Position numbers and translations under genes: made by a program. Positions 8,485 through 17,299 of a stretch of DNA of 33,231 nt are shown here, one piece after another. The notes under the pieces were generated by a model. It searched no databases and was not told where the DNA came from. It saw only the letters and a list, made by a program, of their open reading frames with translations. Within the stretch, counting starts at the first letter, position 1, and each line of letters opens with the position of its first letter. Source of the DNA: Deltaproteobacteria bacterium (lineage in GTDB: Bacteria > Myxococcota > B64-G9); the NCBI GenBank assembly GCA_019307065.1, contig JAFDKH010000032.1, forward strand, positions 1-33,231. Direction: 5' to 3'.

Positions 8485-10941
8485 ATGGTGTCACGGTTCG
8501 ACCAGCACAAACTGCCCATGCGCCGGCCGCTCATTTCCCTGGCGGTAGCTTTTGCTCTCGGGATTTTACTTCAGGATCTAAGCGGCTGGCCGGCGGCGTT
8601 GGGTTTGTCTATTGCAGCAGGTTTCAGCCTGGTCGCAGGCAGCCTGGCCCTTTTCAAGGTCGGGGGCCCACTCCGGTTTTTTCTGTGGCTGACGGCTTTT
8701 TTAGCGGTTGGATTCTCGCGCGGGACTTTGCCGGATGTTCCCGATTTGCCGAAGTTTGAATCGAAGACCGTAATCTCGGCTGTGGCCGAGTCGGGTTGGG
8801 AGGTTCTGCCCAACAAGCGGAGAATAGAGCTGCGGCTGCATTCACTCCGGGAGCCGGGCGGCCTGCCGATTGCCAGCCGGGCGCGTGTACGTTTGACCGT
8901 CTATGATCATTGGTCAGAAGATGGCCCGGATTGCCCCGAGATCTTGCCGGGCAATACAGTTCGGGCCCTGGCCAAGGTACGCCTGCCGAACTCGAGCCAT
9001 AATCCTGGAGTTACTGATTATGGATTGATGCTGCGGCGACGGGGAATCGACTGGACCGCCACAGTTGGATCCTGTGAAGACATACTGGTCGAGGTCCGAT
9101 CAGATTCAGCCTCGCTGGCTGGCTGGGTTGCAAGTGCCCGGGCAAGCCTACAGAGATTTATTCAGGCACGTGACGGCCCAGTCGCTTTAAAAAGTGTTCT
9201 GGTGGCTTTGACAATCGGGCAGAAGGGTCAAATACCGACGGCCACCCGGGAATCATTTCAGCGGGCCGGGCTGGCCCATTTACTGGCCATATCGGGTCTT
9301 CATCTCGGTTTTGTGGCTTTTGGTGTGTTTGTTTTACTGCAGCTACTTCTCGTTCGAATAAAAAGACTAGCTTTGCGTTTTGATATCCGCCGGCTGGCGG
9401 CCGTTACGGTTATCCCGGTGACAGTATTTTACATTTTGCTCTCAGGAGCCCACTTGCCGGCGATCCGGGCCGGCATAATGGTTATATGTTTTTTAGTTGC
9501 CGTGATAGTCAGAAGGGAATCTGATCCGTTGCAGACCCTGGCGGCCGCGGCCCTGATTGTGCTGGGTATCTGGCCCCAATCTTTGTTCGCTGTGTCCTTT
9601 GGGCTGAGTTTTTCGGCTGTTACTTTTGTGATAATCGGAATGCCGGTTTTAAGCGCCTGGCTCAACATGCCGCTGAACCGTAAAGGACTGGCCGATCCAT
9701 GGTACCGCAGGATCTTCGTCAGATTGGTTCATTTTTTACTGTTGTCTCTGACCGCCATACTGGGAACAGCTCCGTTGGTGGCCTATTATTTCAATCAAGC
9801 CAGCCCGATCGGGTTGTTGGCCAACCTGGTGGCTGTACCGTTGGCGGCCTGGTTGATTGTGCCGCTCGGTCTATTAGCAGCCCTTGTCTTTCCCCTGAGT
9901 GCCGGGTTGGCCGGCCTGATTGCCGACGCGGCCCTGGGATTGACCGGCTGGCTGGTCGAGCTGGCCGGTTGGCTGGGCGGGATCTCCTGGGCTGCATTCT
10001 TCATGGCTACTCCATCGGTTCTACAAGTGATCGTTAGCTATGCAACCACCTTTATGTTTCTGAAAATGAAGCTGCGCTGGGCACGCTGGGCGGCCGTCAG
10101 CGGGCTTGGACTGCTGGTTGTCTTATGGGTGATTGGCCGGTTGGCTCCGATATTTTCGGATAAGCTGGAAGTGACCTTCCTGGATGTTGGCCAGGGAGAT
10201 TCTACGCTGGTGAGACTACCCGGATCGGACACAATCTTGATTGACGGTGGCGAGGCTCAAGAGGGTGGATTTGACACCGGGCGGCAGATAATCGCCCGCT
10301 TTCTATGGGGCCAGGGAATTACTCATTTAGACACGGTGGTTGTGACCCATCCCCAGTCGGACCACGCCGGTGGTTTGGCGTCGATCGTACGCATTTTTCG
10401 CCCGCGTGAGCTGTGGACGGCGCAAGCATTGGAAGACAAGCCGGCGACTGAAGCTTTAGCCCGGGCGGCTAAGGAAACCGGGACTCATGTCAGGCAGTTG
10501 CGGGCTGGTCAGCAGATGCTAGCAACCGAAGGACTTGTCGTTGATGTCGTCTGGCCGACAAAAGCCGCCCAAGAACTGTCTGATAACGAGCGCTCCTTAG
10601 TGTTGAGGATCAGTTACGGGCAGCACACGTTTTTGCTGACCGGCGACCTGGAAAAGGACGGGGAGGCTGGCCTGATTGCCCGGGCTATCGAGTTGGAGGC
10701 TGATGTCCTCAAGCTGGGCCATCATGGTAGCCGCAATGCGACCTCGAAAGAATTACTCGAAAAAGTCAAGCCGGACTTCGCGGTTGCTTCGGCCGGTCGC
10801 GACAACTCGTACGGGTTTCCGCATCCCGAACTGCTCGAACGGCTCGAGGCTGCCGGTGTCCGGGTTTTCAGGACGGATCTTCACGGGGCGGTCAGCTTTG
10901 AAACTGATGGGCAGACTCTTGAGGTCAGCCGCTTCAGGTAA
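8485..10941 (+). CDS. comEC: ComEC/Rec2 DNA uptake channel
   Basis: This is an 818-residue polytopic membrane protein with the three usual ComEC parts. First comes an N-terminal DUF4131-like region with several membrane helices and an extracellular OB-like loop. The central competence domain carries LLAISGLHLGFVAFG. The C-terminal metallo-beta-lactamase domain carries LDVGQGDSTLVRL, VTHPQSDHAGG, LTGDLEKDGE and LGHHGSRNATS. ComEC carries single-stranded DNA across the inner membrane. The start is taken as ATG 8485, two bases after the previous stop; a TTG at 8479 is possible. Its position directly behind a Mo-cofactor gene is odd for function and may be simple read-through transcription. It converges with the next gene with three bases between stops. 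Confidence 0.93.
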   Translation: MVSRFDQHKLPMRRPLISLAVAFALGILLQDLSGWPAALGLSIAAGFSLVAGSLALFKVGGPLRFFLWLTAFLAVGFSRGTLPDVPDLPKFESKTVISAVAESGWEVLPNKRRIELRLHSLREPGGLPIASRARVRLTVYDHWSEDGPDCPEILPGNTVRALAKVRLPNSSHNPGVTDYGLMLRRRGIDWTATVGSCEDILVEVRSDSASLAGWVASARASLQRFIQARDGPVALKSVLVALTIGQKGQIPTATRESFQRAGLAHLLAISGLHLGFVAFGVFVLLQLLLVRIKRLALRFDIRRLAAVTVIPVTVFYILLSGAHLPAIRAGIMVICFLVAVIVRRESDPLQTLAAAALIVLGIWPQSLFAVSFGLSFSAVTFVIIGMPVLSAWLNMPLNRKGLADPWYRRIFVRLVHFLLLSLTAILGTAPLVAYYFNQASPIGLLANLVAVPLAAWLIVPLGLLAALVFPLSAGLAGLIADAALGLTGWLVELAGWLGGISWAAFFMATPSVLQVIVSYATTFMFLKMKLRWARWAAVSGLGLLVVLWVIGRLAPIFSDKLEVTFLDVGQGDSTLVRLPGSDTILIDGGEAQEGGFDTGRQIIARFLWGQGITHLDTVVVTHPQSDHAGGLASIVRIFRPRELWTAQALEDKPATEALARAAKETGTHVRQLRAGQQMLATEGLVVDVVWPTKAAQELSDNERSLVLRISYGQHTFLLTGDLEKDGEAGLIARAIELEADVLKLGHHGSRNATSKELLEKVKPDFAVASAGRDNSYGFPHPELLERLEAAGVRVFRTDLHGAVSFETDGQTLEVSRFR

Positions 10942-10944
10942 GAG

Positions 10945-12882
10945 TTATTGAGGAGTTGGCAGGTGAGCAATTTCCAGGCGATAAATGACCTTTACGTCCT
11001 GATACCTGGGCGGAGGCGGGAACTTCAGTCTACGAATCTGCATTTCCAGGCAGCGCCCGGTTTTCTTGCCGGCCAGATTTGATTGATCGACTTTGGAGAT
11101 GGCCACGTAGCCGTTTACGGCAATTAGAAACCTGATCAGAACCCAGCTGACTGGTTTCGAACGCTCGGATGGTTCTTTGCTGAAACAATCGGACAAGACT
11201 GCCCGGTTTTGATACATGACACCCATTATCAACGCCCGGCTCAGTTTGCCTTTGATCTCAGCCGGCTTGAACCTGATGCCCGTAAAATCTTTTAGCTGGG
11301 TGTCAATTTTTTCTATCTGCAGCCGGGCGGTGGAGTTGTCGGGATCAGGACAATTCGACTCGACTTGGGTGAGCTGTTCTCGGGCTTGACTGAAGTGATG
11401 CAGGCTTGTCAATGAGTGAGCCAGAGCCGATCTTACTTGGCAGACATCTTCTTTTTTGGAGCACAGTTTCAAATAGGTTTCGGCGGCGGCGATGAAATCC
11501 AGATCGGTCTGAAATTCTTCTTTCTGCATGAGATGTTGACGAGCCCTGACAATGCCATAGGCGGCTTCACAAAGGAAAAAGCCACGCGGGTGTCTCTTCG
11601 TGCCACTGCTCATAGATCTTATGGATGTTTTGCGTTTTTCATGGTGGGCCAAATCGGTTTCGATGATCCTTTCATATTCCATTATTGCCAACTTGTACTT
11701 CTTACGCGTGGTTGTCAGAAAGTCGGCATAGACGATTCGCATGACATAGGCCTGATCGGTATCGGGGAAGATTTCCAGATACAGGCCAAGTATTTCTTCG
11801 GCCTGCTCAGCGGCCAGGGGCGGAGCATACCTGGCTTCTTTTTCCCAGGTCCCTGCCAGGCGGGCAATGCTGTCGGCAGCATCCTGGCGGGCTTCAGCGT
11901 ATTTTGTTTGGTAGTTTCTGCGGCGAATTCTCTTGGAGCGGGTTGCCTGCTGCAGCGTCTGAGCGAGTTGTTTCACTTCGAGCAGGATTTCGTTCTTCAT
12001 GCCCAATCGGGCAGATGCCTTGATGATATAGACATGCAGATCGATTTTATGAAGAGGATCGAGTTCGGTTTTGATCAAATGACGCAGGACGGTGATTGTA
12101 TCGGTAAATTTTCCATGATCGATATAAAGCCTGAATAAGCGATCGAGCATATCGCGAACCTGGCCGCCAGCAAAGCTCTGAAACTCGGCTTGCGCTTTTT
12201 CTGCCCGACCGAAATGGCTGTATGCCAGCACATAGTCATGAAGAGCTTCTTCTCTAATACAGTTTTTGTGATCAAAATCGTGTTTGACGATAATTTTCCT
12301 AAAGAGCTGGCCGGCTTTCTCGAATTCCTGCAGGTTGATATGGATCCAGGCCAGTTTGTAGACGGCGTAGTCGGCTAAGCTAGAATTCTCGTGTTTAATG
12401 GCTCGTTCGTATGCTTTTCTGGCCATGAGCATATTAGCCTGGTTGAAGTAGAAGTCACCGATAGCCACCAGGGCATCCGGGACAAACTTACCGCCCTTAA
12501 TAATAAGTTGCTGATAAAGTTCCAGAGCTTCTTTTGCCCGTTTGGCATCATTCAACGCGCTGGCCAGCAAGAATATTACTTCGTCGAGCCGCTGATAGCT
12601 CGAGTGGGTTTCGATGATCCGGCCATAGGTCTTTATGGCCAATTCTAGTTGTTCTTTAGGTAGATCGATACAATCATAATACTGTTCAAGGTAGATCCTG
12701 GCCTTGCGCAGAAAAAGATCAGCCCGGCGATCTGAGTCTTTTTCGAGGTCGATCAGTTTATCGAGTTGGATGACTATATTTTGTCTTTTTTTATAGGCTG
12801 AGGTGTTTGGGCAGGATTCAGCCGACACCTGGGAGCCGAACAAGACGACGATTAGCAAGATAAGAAATCTGGAATCGGCCAA
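10945..12882 (-). CDS. Exported TPR-repeat protein with AgmX/PglI-like C-terminal domain
   Basis: This 645-residue protein starts with a signal peptide (FLILLIVVLFGSQVSA, cleavage probably before ESC). Many helical tetratricopeptide-type repeats follow, for example ALELYQQLIIKGGKFVPDALVAIG and AGQLFRKIIVKH. The last ~100 residues (YQNRAVLSDCF, LIRFLIAVNGYVAISKVD, CLEMQIRRLKFPPPP, VKVIYRLEI) resemble the AgmX/PglI C-terminal domain of myxobacterial envelope proteins. In that pattern a Cys pairs with a later Cys before a Phe-Pro motif. The start is a TTG at 12882 with GGGG about eight bases before it. It is probably an envelope assembly or motility-related scaffold; no enzymatic motif is seen. 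Confidence 0.75.
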   Translation of the reverse strand: MADSRFLILLIVVLFGSQVSAESCPNTSAYKKRQNIVIQLDKLIDLEKDSDRRADLFLRKARIYLEQYYDCIDLPKEQLELAIKTYGRIIETHSSYQRLDEVIFLLASALNDAKRAKEALELYQQLIIKGGKFVPDALVAIGDFYFNQANMLMARKAYERAIKHENSSLADYAVYKLAWIHINLQEFEKAGQLFRKIIVKHDFDHKNCIREEALHDYVLAYSHFGRAEKAQAEFQSFAGGQVRDMLDRLFRLYIDHGKFTDTITVLRHLIKTELDPLHKIDLHVYIIKASARLGMKNEILLEVKQLAQTLQQATRSKRIRRRNYQTKYAEARQDAADSIARLAGTWEKEARYAPPLAAEQAEEILGLYLEIFPDTDQAYVMRIVYADFLTTTRKKYKLAIMEYERIIETDLAHHEKRKTSIRSMSSGTKRHPRGFFLCEAAYGIVRARQHLMQKEEFQTDLDFIAAAETYLKLCSKKEDVCQVRSALAHSLTSLHHFSQAREQLTQVESNCPDPDNSTARLQIEKIDTQLKDFTGIRFKPAEIKGKLSRALIMGVMYQNRAVLSDCFSKEPSERSKPVSWVLIRFLIAVNGYVAISKVDQSNLAGKKTGRCLEMQIRRLKFPPPPRYQDVKVIYRLEIAHLPTPQ

Positions 12883-12943
12883 GTTCTACCCCGCTGTTGA
12901 AAGCTTGTATCTATTAGATACGGAATAGATGCAATAGTTCCCT

Positions 12944-13705
12944 TCAATCAACGGGATCTACGTCGCCGGCTTCGACTGGAATTGTTGTGCCTTTTCGGTC
13001 TACTACCATCAGCGTCCCGAAGGGATCTACTCCGGAGGCCGTAGCCTCGAATGGTTCGCGGCCGGGCGGAGATACTTTGACCTTCTTTCCAAGGGTCAAG
13101 CAGTTGGCAGAAAAAGTTGTGACCAGGCTCCGCGGAGTTTGAAACCACATTTTACGATAAGCCTTGAGATGAAAGAGAACCGACTCCAGAAATTGGTCTC
13201 TTTTTACCGCTTTACCGCGCAGCATACCCAGCGAGGCAGCCGGCCGCCGCAGATCGGCTGGAAAATCTCCGGCCCGCGTGTTCAGGTTTACGCCGATCCC
13301 TAAAATGGCAGCCGAAACAGGCTGGCTGATCAACTCGGCCAGGACGCCGGCCAGCTTGAATCCCGAAGCCAAAATGTCATTGGGCCACTTAATCTGTGGA
13401 ACAATTACAGGCGGAAGAAACTCTTCGACTGCTGCACGAACCGCCAGACCGCCGAGCAAGGGGACCAGGCGCAGGCTCTCTATCGGGGCTATGAAAATCA
13501 TCGAGAGCGTCAGGTCCAGGCCTCGAGGCGAATGCCATTGGCGGCCCAGGCGGCCACGTCCGGCGGTTTGATAATCGGCGACCAGCGTGGCCCCATCCGG
13601 CGCACCAGAATTCAGCCACTCGCGGGCGGCGTCATTGGTAGATGTTGTCGTGGATAGGACTTTCAGGTTTGGCTTATCAAGCGTAGTCAGATCACTAACG
13701 CTCAC
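12944..13705 (-). CDS. birA: Biotin-[acetyl-CoA carboxylase] ligase, no DNA-binding domain
   Basis: This 253-residue biotin protein ligase activates biotin as biotinyl-AMP and attaches it to the carrier lysine of acetyl-CoA carboxylase. Motifs are TTSTNDAAREWL, TAGRGRLGRQWHSPRG (nucleotide/biotin loop), IKWPNDILASGFKLAGVL (catalytic Lys region) and a small SH3-like C-terminal domain (FEATASGVDPFGTLMVV). The N-terminal helix-turn-helix of E. coli BirA is absent, so it is the monofunctional class that does not repress transcription. GTG start at 13705, two bases after the nadC stop, so it is the last gene of a valS-nadC-birA unit. Confidence 0.93.
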   Translation of the reverse strand: MSVSDLTTLDKPNLKVLSTTTSTNDAAREWLNSGAPDGATLVADYQTAGRGRLGRQWHSPRGLDLTLSMIFIAPIESLRLVPLLGGLAVRAAVEEFLPPVIVPQIKWPNDILASGFKLAGVLAELISQPVSAAILGIGVNLNTRAGDFPADLRRPAASLGMLRGKAVKRDQFLESVLFHLKAYRKMWFQTPRSLVTTFSANCLTLGKKVKVSPPGREPFEATASGVDPFGTLMVVDRKGTTIPVEAGDVDPVD

Positions 13706-13707
13706 GA

Positions 13708-14550
13708 CTATTCCAGCTCCATCGAGATGTCGACTGATCTGGCCCCGTGAGTTATCGCACCAACCGAGATGAAATCCACTCCGCTCTTGGCTACCGCTCT
13801 GATGTTGTTCAGGGTGATGTTGCCGGATGCCTCGGTAGCGGCCTGGCCGTTTACGATAGTAACTGCCTTGGCCATTTTCTCGGGCGGCATGTTGTCGAGC
13901 ATGATAATATCGGCCCCAGCGGCCAGGGAATCACGAACTTGTTTTAAGTTACTGCATTCGACTTCGATTTTTAGAGTAGGTGGAATCGATTTGCGGACTG
14001 TATTGACTGCCGCTCGAATAGAGCCGGCCGCCGAGATATGGTTGTCCTTGATCATGGCGCCATCGAAGAGTCCCAGGCGATGGTTTGAACCGCCACCCGC
14101 TCGTACGGCGGCCTTTTCGAGACGGCGTAAACCCGGAGTGGTTTTACGAGTATCTAAAAGAGTGCAGCCGGTGCCCTTCAGGGCTTTGACATATTCGCGT
14201 GTCAGCGAGGCGATCCCGCTCAAATGCCGAATGAAGTTTAAAGCCAGACGTTCTCCAGTAAGGAGTGCCCGGACAGGGCCATGAACCCGGGCCAGAACAG
14301 TCCCTTGCTTGGCCCGACTGCCGTCTTGGGTGAGTATCTTGAAGGAACAAGCTTGGTCTAGACGAGTAAAGACCGCGGCTCCGACATCGAGACCACTGAC
14401 AACCAAGGATTCACGAGCAATCAAGCCGGCCGCACCGTTGGCTCGCGCTGTAAACAGAGCATTGGTCGTCAAGTCACCGCTGCCCAGGTCTTCGGTCAGG
14501 GCCAGGTCGATTAAGGCAGCCAGCTGCGGGTCAGGATTAGTGGTATTCAT
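13708..14550 (-). CDS. nadC: Nicotinate-nucleotide pyrophosphorylase (carboxylating)
   Basis: This 280-residue quinolinate phosphoribosyltransferase makes nicotinate mononucleotide in de novo NAD synthesis. Recognisable stretches are ALTEDLGSGDLTT at the N-terminus, GERLALNFIRHLSGIAS, DTRKTTPGLRRLEKAAVRAG (substrate-binding Arg/Lys residues), HRLGLFDGAMIKDNH, and IEVECSN with ADIIMLDNM in the barrel. The ATG at 14550 overlaps the valS stop as ATGA, so I prefer it to the GTG at 14562, which would add four residues. Length is typical. Confidence 0.94.
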   Translation of the reverse strand: MNTTNPDPQLAALIDLALTEDLGSGDLTTNALFTARANGAAGLIARESLVVSGLDVGAAVFTRLDQACSFKILTQDGSRAKQGTVLARVHGPVRALLTGERLALNFIRHLSGIASLTREYVKALKGTGCTLLDTRKTTPGLRRLEKAAVRAGGGSNHRLGLFDGAMIKDNHISAAGSIRAAVNTVRKSIPPTLKIEVECSNLKQVRDSLAAGADIIMLDNMPPEKMAKAVTIVNGQAATEASGNITLNNIRAVAKSGVDFISVGAITHGARSVDISMELE

Positions 14551-17216
14551 GATTCTGCCCACTCTTTGATTTGTTCGAGCGCTTCTTTGAGCTTGGCTTG
14601 TTTGGCTTCAAACTCGGCAAGCTTCTGTCTTTCCTTTTCAACGACTTGCTCCGGAGCGCGCCCCAGGAAATTTTCGTTTTGCAGCTTCTTGGCAGAGCGT
14701 TGACGGTCGGCATCGATTTTTTTGATGTCTTTGAGTAATCGGTTTTTTTCAACGGCGAAATCGATCAAGCCGCTCATCGGCACACAGACTTCGACATTCT
14801 TGGCCACAAAAATTGCTGATTGGTCCGGACGCTGATCGGGCTTGGCCAGAATCAGGTCTGACAGACGTCCCAGGTGCTTGATTGTGTCGCTATGCTCTTC
14901 GAGGGTCTTTCGTACGGCTTCGTCATTGCAAAGGATGTGGGCCGGGATAGGCTTGCCCGGCGGCAAGTCGCTTTCTCCGCGAATATTGCGAATGCCTGAA
15001 ACAGCCTCGATCACCCAGCCGATTTGCTGCAAGGCTTCTTTGTCTTCGGGAATTTGCTCGATCTGGGGCCAACTGGAGCTGACTAGATACTGACTGTTGC
15101 GTTGAGCGAGCGGAAGTTTCTGCCAGATCTCTTCAGACACAAACGGAGTAAAGGGGTGCAGCAATCGCAATGAAAAATCCAGGACTTGAACCAGGACTCG
15201 CTGGCATTCGGCCCTGGCCGCCTGGCCATCGCGGCCGTTCAAGACTGGCTTGATCATTTCGACATACCAGTCGCATAGCTCGTGCCAGAAAAAATTGTAG
15301 ACCGTCGCGGCTGCTTCGTTCAGTCGGTAAGCCTCCAGGGCTTGCTCAACCGCCGCCACGACCTGGCGGGTTCGGGCTAGAATCCAGCGATCATACAATG
15401 AACGCAGCTTGGGGTTGGCGGCGGCATTGATATCGAAATCGTCCAAATTCATCAGCGCAAACCTGGCCGCATTCCATATTTTATTGATGAAATGTCGATA
15501 GCCCTCTACTCGCTCGACACTCAATTTAATATCGCGACCCTGGGCAGTTAGTGAGGCCAGTGTAAAACGCAAGGCATCTGCGCCAGACTTCTCGGAGACG
15601 TCCAGCGGATCGATTACGTTGCCCTTGGTTTTAGACATTTTCTGACCTTGCTCGTCGCGCACCATGGCGTGCAAATATACGGTCTTAAACGGGACATCCC
15701 CCATGAATCTCAAGCCCATCATCATCATCCGGGCTACCCAGAAGAAAATAATGTCGAATCCGGTCTCCATCAGGGTGGTCGGATAGAATGTCTTGAGTAA
15801 CTTGGTTTCATCCGGCCAGCCCATCGTAGAAAACGGCCAGAGTGCTGAAGAAAACCAAGTATCGAGTACATCCGGATCTTGAGTGATTTTTAAACTAGCG
15901 CACTTTGGGCACGAATCGGGTTCAGTTCGGGCGACAATTACCTCACCACACTCGCAGAACCAGGCCGGAATTCGATGGCCCCACCACAGTTGGCGCGAAA
16001 CACACCAGTCACGAATGTTGTGCATCCATTCGAAGTAAGTCTTCTCCCACTGCCTGGGAACGAATACAGTCCGGCCGTCTTCGACTGCTTTAATGGCTTC
16101 GGCGGCCAGTGGTTTGACGTCGACGAACCATTGTTTGCTCAGCAGCGGTTCGATGATCTCGCTACAACGTTGACAGCGGCTGAGCTCTACTTCGTAATCC
16201 TCGATCTTGGAGAGCAGCTGCTGGTCTTCGAGTGCAGCGACGACTTTTTTTCTGGCTTCGAATCGATCCAGTTTGGCGAAATCTGGCCCAGCCGGCTGGG
16301 TCATTTTGCCAAAAGTGTCGATTACGCTGATCGATTCGAGATTATGACGTCGGCCGGTTTCGAAATCATTGAAGTCGTGGGCCGGGGTTACTTTTACACA
16401 GCCGGTACCGAATTCGGGGTCGACTAGCTCGGAGTCTCCGATGATCGGAATAGTGCGACCGGTCAGCGGCAGGTTGACTTGCTGGCCAATCAATTCTTTG
16501 TAACGCGGATCGTCCGGATGAACTGCGACGGCCGTATCGCCCAGCATTGTCTCGGGCCGGGTAGTTGCGACCGATAAGTGCGTCTGGCTGCCGACGACAG
16601 GGTAATCGATAGTCCAGAGCTGGCCATCGGTGGCCTCCAGGTTGACCTCCAGATCGGATAAAGCAGTTTGACAGCGCGGGCACCAGTTAATCAGACGCAG
16701 GTCGCGATAGATCAGTCCATCTTCGTAGAGCTTGACGAAAACTTCACGGACCGCCCGACTCAGGCCGTCGTCCATCGTGAAGCGTTCACGCTGCCAGTCA
16801 ACTGAAGCCCCCATGGCTTTGGTTTGCTCATTGATGCGATTGCCATGGCGCTTTTTCCAATCCCATATTTTTTCAATGAAAGCCTCACGGCCGATATCAT
16901 GACGGCTCTTGCCCTCGCTCTGTAACGAGCGCTCAACAACCATCTGGGTCGCTATGCCGGCATGGTCGGTTCCAGGTAACCACAGCGAATTGTAGCCCTG
17001 CATTCGCTTGAAGCGAGTCAGGATGTCCTGAATTGTAAGGGTCAGGGCATGTCCCATGTGCAGGGTGCCGGTTATGTTCGGCGGCGGAATCACAATCGAA
17101 AATGCCGGCCGGCTATCTTGATCGCTGGCATTGAAACAACCTTCGGCAATCCATTTTTCGGCCCAATGGGGTTCGACTTGCGAGGGATCGTAATGTTTTG
17201 ACAACTGAGTGCTCAT
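14547..17216 (-). CDS. valS: Valyl-tRNA synthetase
   Basis: This 889-residue class I synthetase charges tRNA-Val and edits mischarged Thr. The HIGH motif is in PPPNITGTLHMGHAL and the KMSKS motif in GQKMSKTKGNVIDP. The editing domain contains ATTRPETMLGDTAVAVHP. Zinc-type Cys clusters are present (WCPRCQ, CQRCSE, CECGEV with CPKC). The C-terminus is the expected coiled coil (about the last 65 residues, KQAKLKEALEQIKEW) that binds tRNA. Length is typical. The start lies only about 20 bases beyond the U-tract of a strong terminator hairpin, leaving little room for a separate promoter. Its stop overlaps the nadC start. Confidence 0.97.
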   Translation of the reverse strand: MSTQLSKHYDPSQVEPHWAEKWIAEGCFNASDQDSRPAFSIVIPPPNITGTLHMGHALTLTIQDILTRFKRMQGYNSLWLPGTDHAGIATQMVVERSLQSEGKSRHDIGREAFIEKIWDWKKRHGNRINEQTKAMGASVDWQRERFTMDDGLSRAVREVFVKLYEDGLIYRDLRLINWCPRCQTALSDLEVNLEATDGQLWTIDYPVVGSQTHLSVATTRPETMLGDTAVAVHPDDPRYKELIGQQVNLPLTGRTIPIIGDSELVDPEFGTGCVKVTPAHDFNDFETGRRHNLESISVIDTFGKMTQPAGPDFAKLDRFEARKKVVAALEDQQLLSKIEDYEVELSRCQRCSEIIEPLLSKQWFVDVKPLAAEAIKAVEDGRTVFVPRQWEKTYFEWMHNIRDWCVSRQLWWGHRIPAWFCECGEVIVARTEPDSCPKCASLKITQDPDVLDTWFSSALWPFSTMGWPDETKLLKTFYPTTLMETGFDIIFFWVARMMMMGLRFMGDVPFKTVYLHAMVRDEQGQKMSKTKGNVIDPLDVSEKSGADALRFTLASLTAQGRDIKLSVERVEGYRHFINKIWNAARFALMNLDDFDINAAANPKLRSLYDRWILARTRQVVAAVEQALEAYRLNEAAATVYNFFWHELCDWYVEMIKPVLNGRDGQAARAECQRVLVQVLDFSLRLLHPFTPFVSEEIWQKLPLAQRNSQYLVSSSWPQIEQIPEDKEALQQIGWVIEAVSGIRNIRGESDLPPGKPIPAHILCNDEAVRKTLEEHSDTIKHLGRLSDLILAKPDQRPDQSAIFVAKNVEVCVPMSGLIDFAVEKNRLLKDIKKIDADRQRSAKKLQNENFLGRAPEQVVEKERQKLAEFEAKQAKLKEALEQIKEWAES

Positions 17217-17236
17217 GGCATTTCGCTCTTTTGGAC

Positions 17237-17271
17237 AATAAAAAGGGGATGATGTATCATCATCCCCTTTT
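17237..17271 (-). terminator. Strong hairpin terminator between the response regulator gene and valS
   Basis: Bases 17241-17254 and 17258-17271 are perfectly complementary: a 14-bp stem (AAAAGGGGATGATG) with a 3-base loop. Read on the minus strand it is followed by TTTTTATTG, giving an intrinsic terminator for the response regulator gene ending at 17300. The flanking A/T runs also give a short T-tract on the plus strand, so it could work both ways. Confidence 0.85.
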
Positions 17272-17299
17272 CAGGTTCTACCGCTGGATGAATACAGTC

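Noticed and set aside
11416..12138. 240-residue plus-strand open frame inside the TPR gene
   Set aside because: It is antisense to a longer frame with signal peptide and repeats, and its composition is unlike real proteins.
12907..12921. GTATCT/AGATAC hairpin between birA and the TPR gene
   Set aside because: Only six pairs, AT-rich, and no T-run on either side, so it is not a convincing terminator.
17217..17265. Short frame through the terminator overlapping the valS ATG, a possible leader peptide
   Set aside because: It has only one Val codon and its start lies inside the hairpin; it does not look like an attenuation leader.
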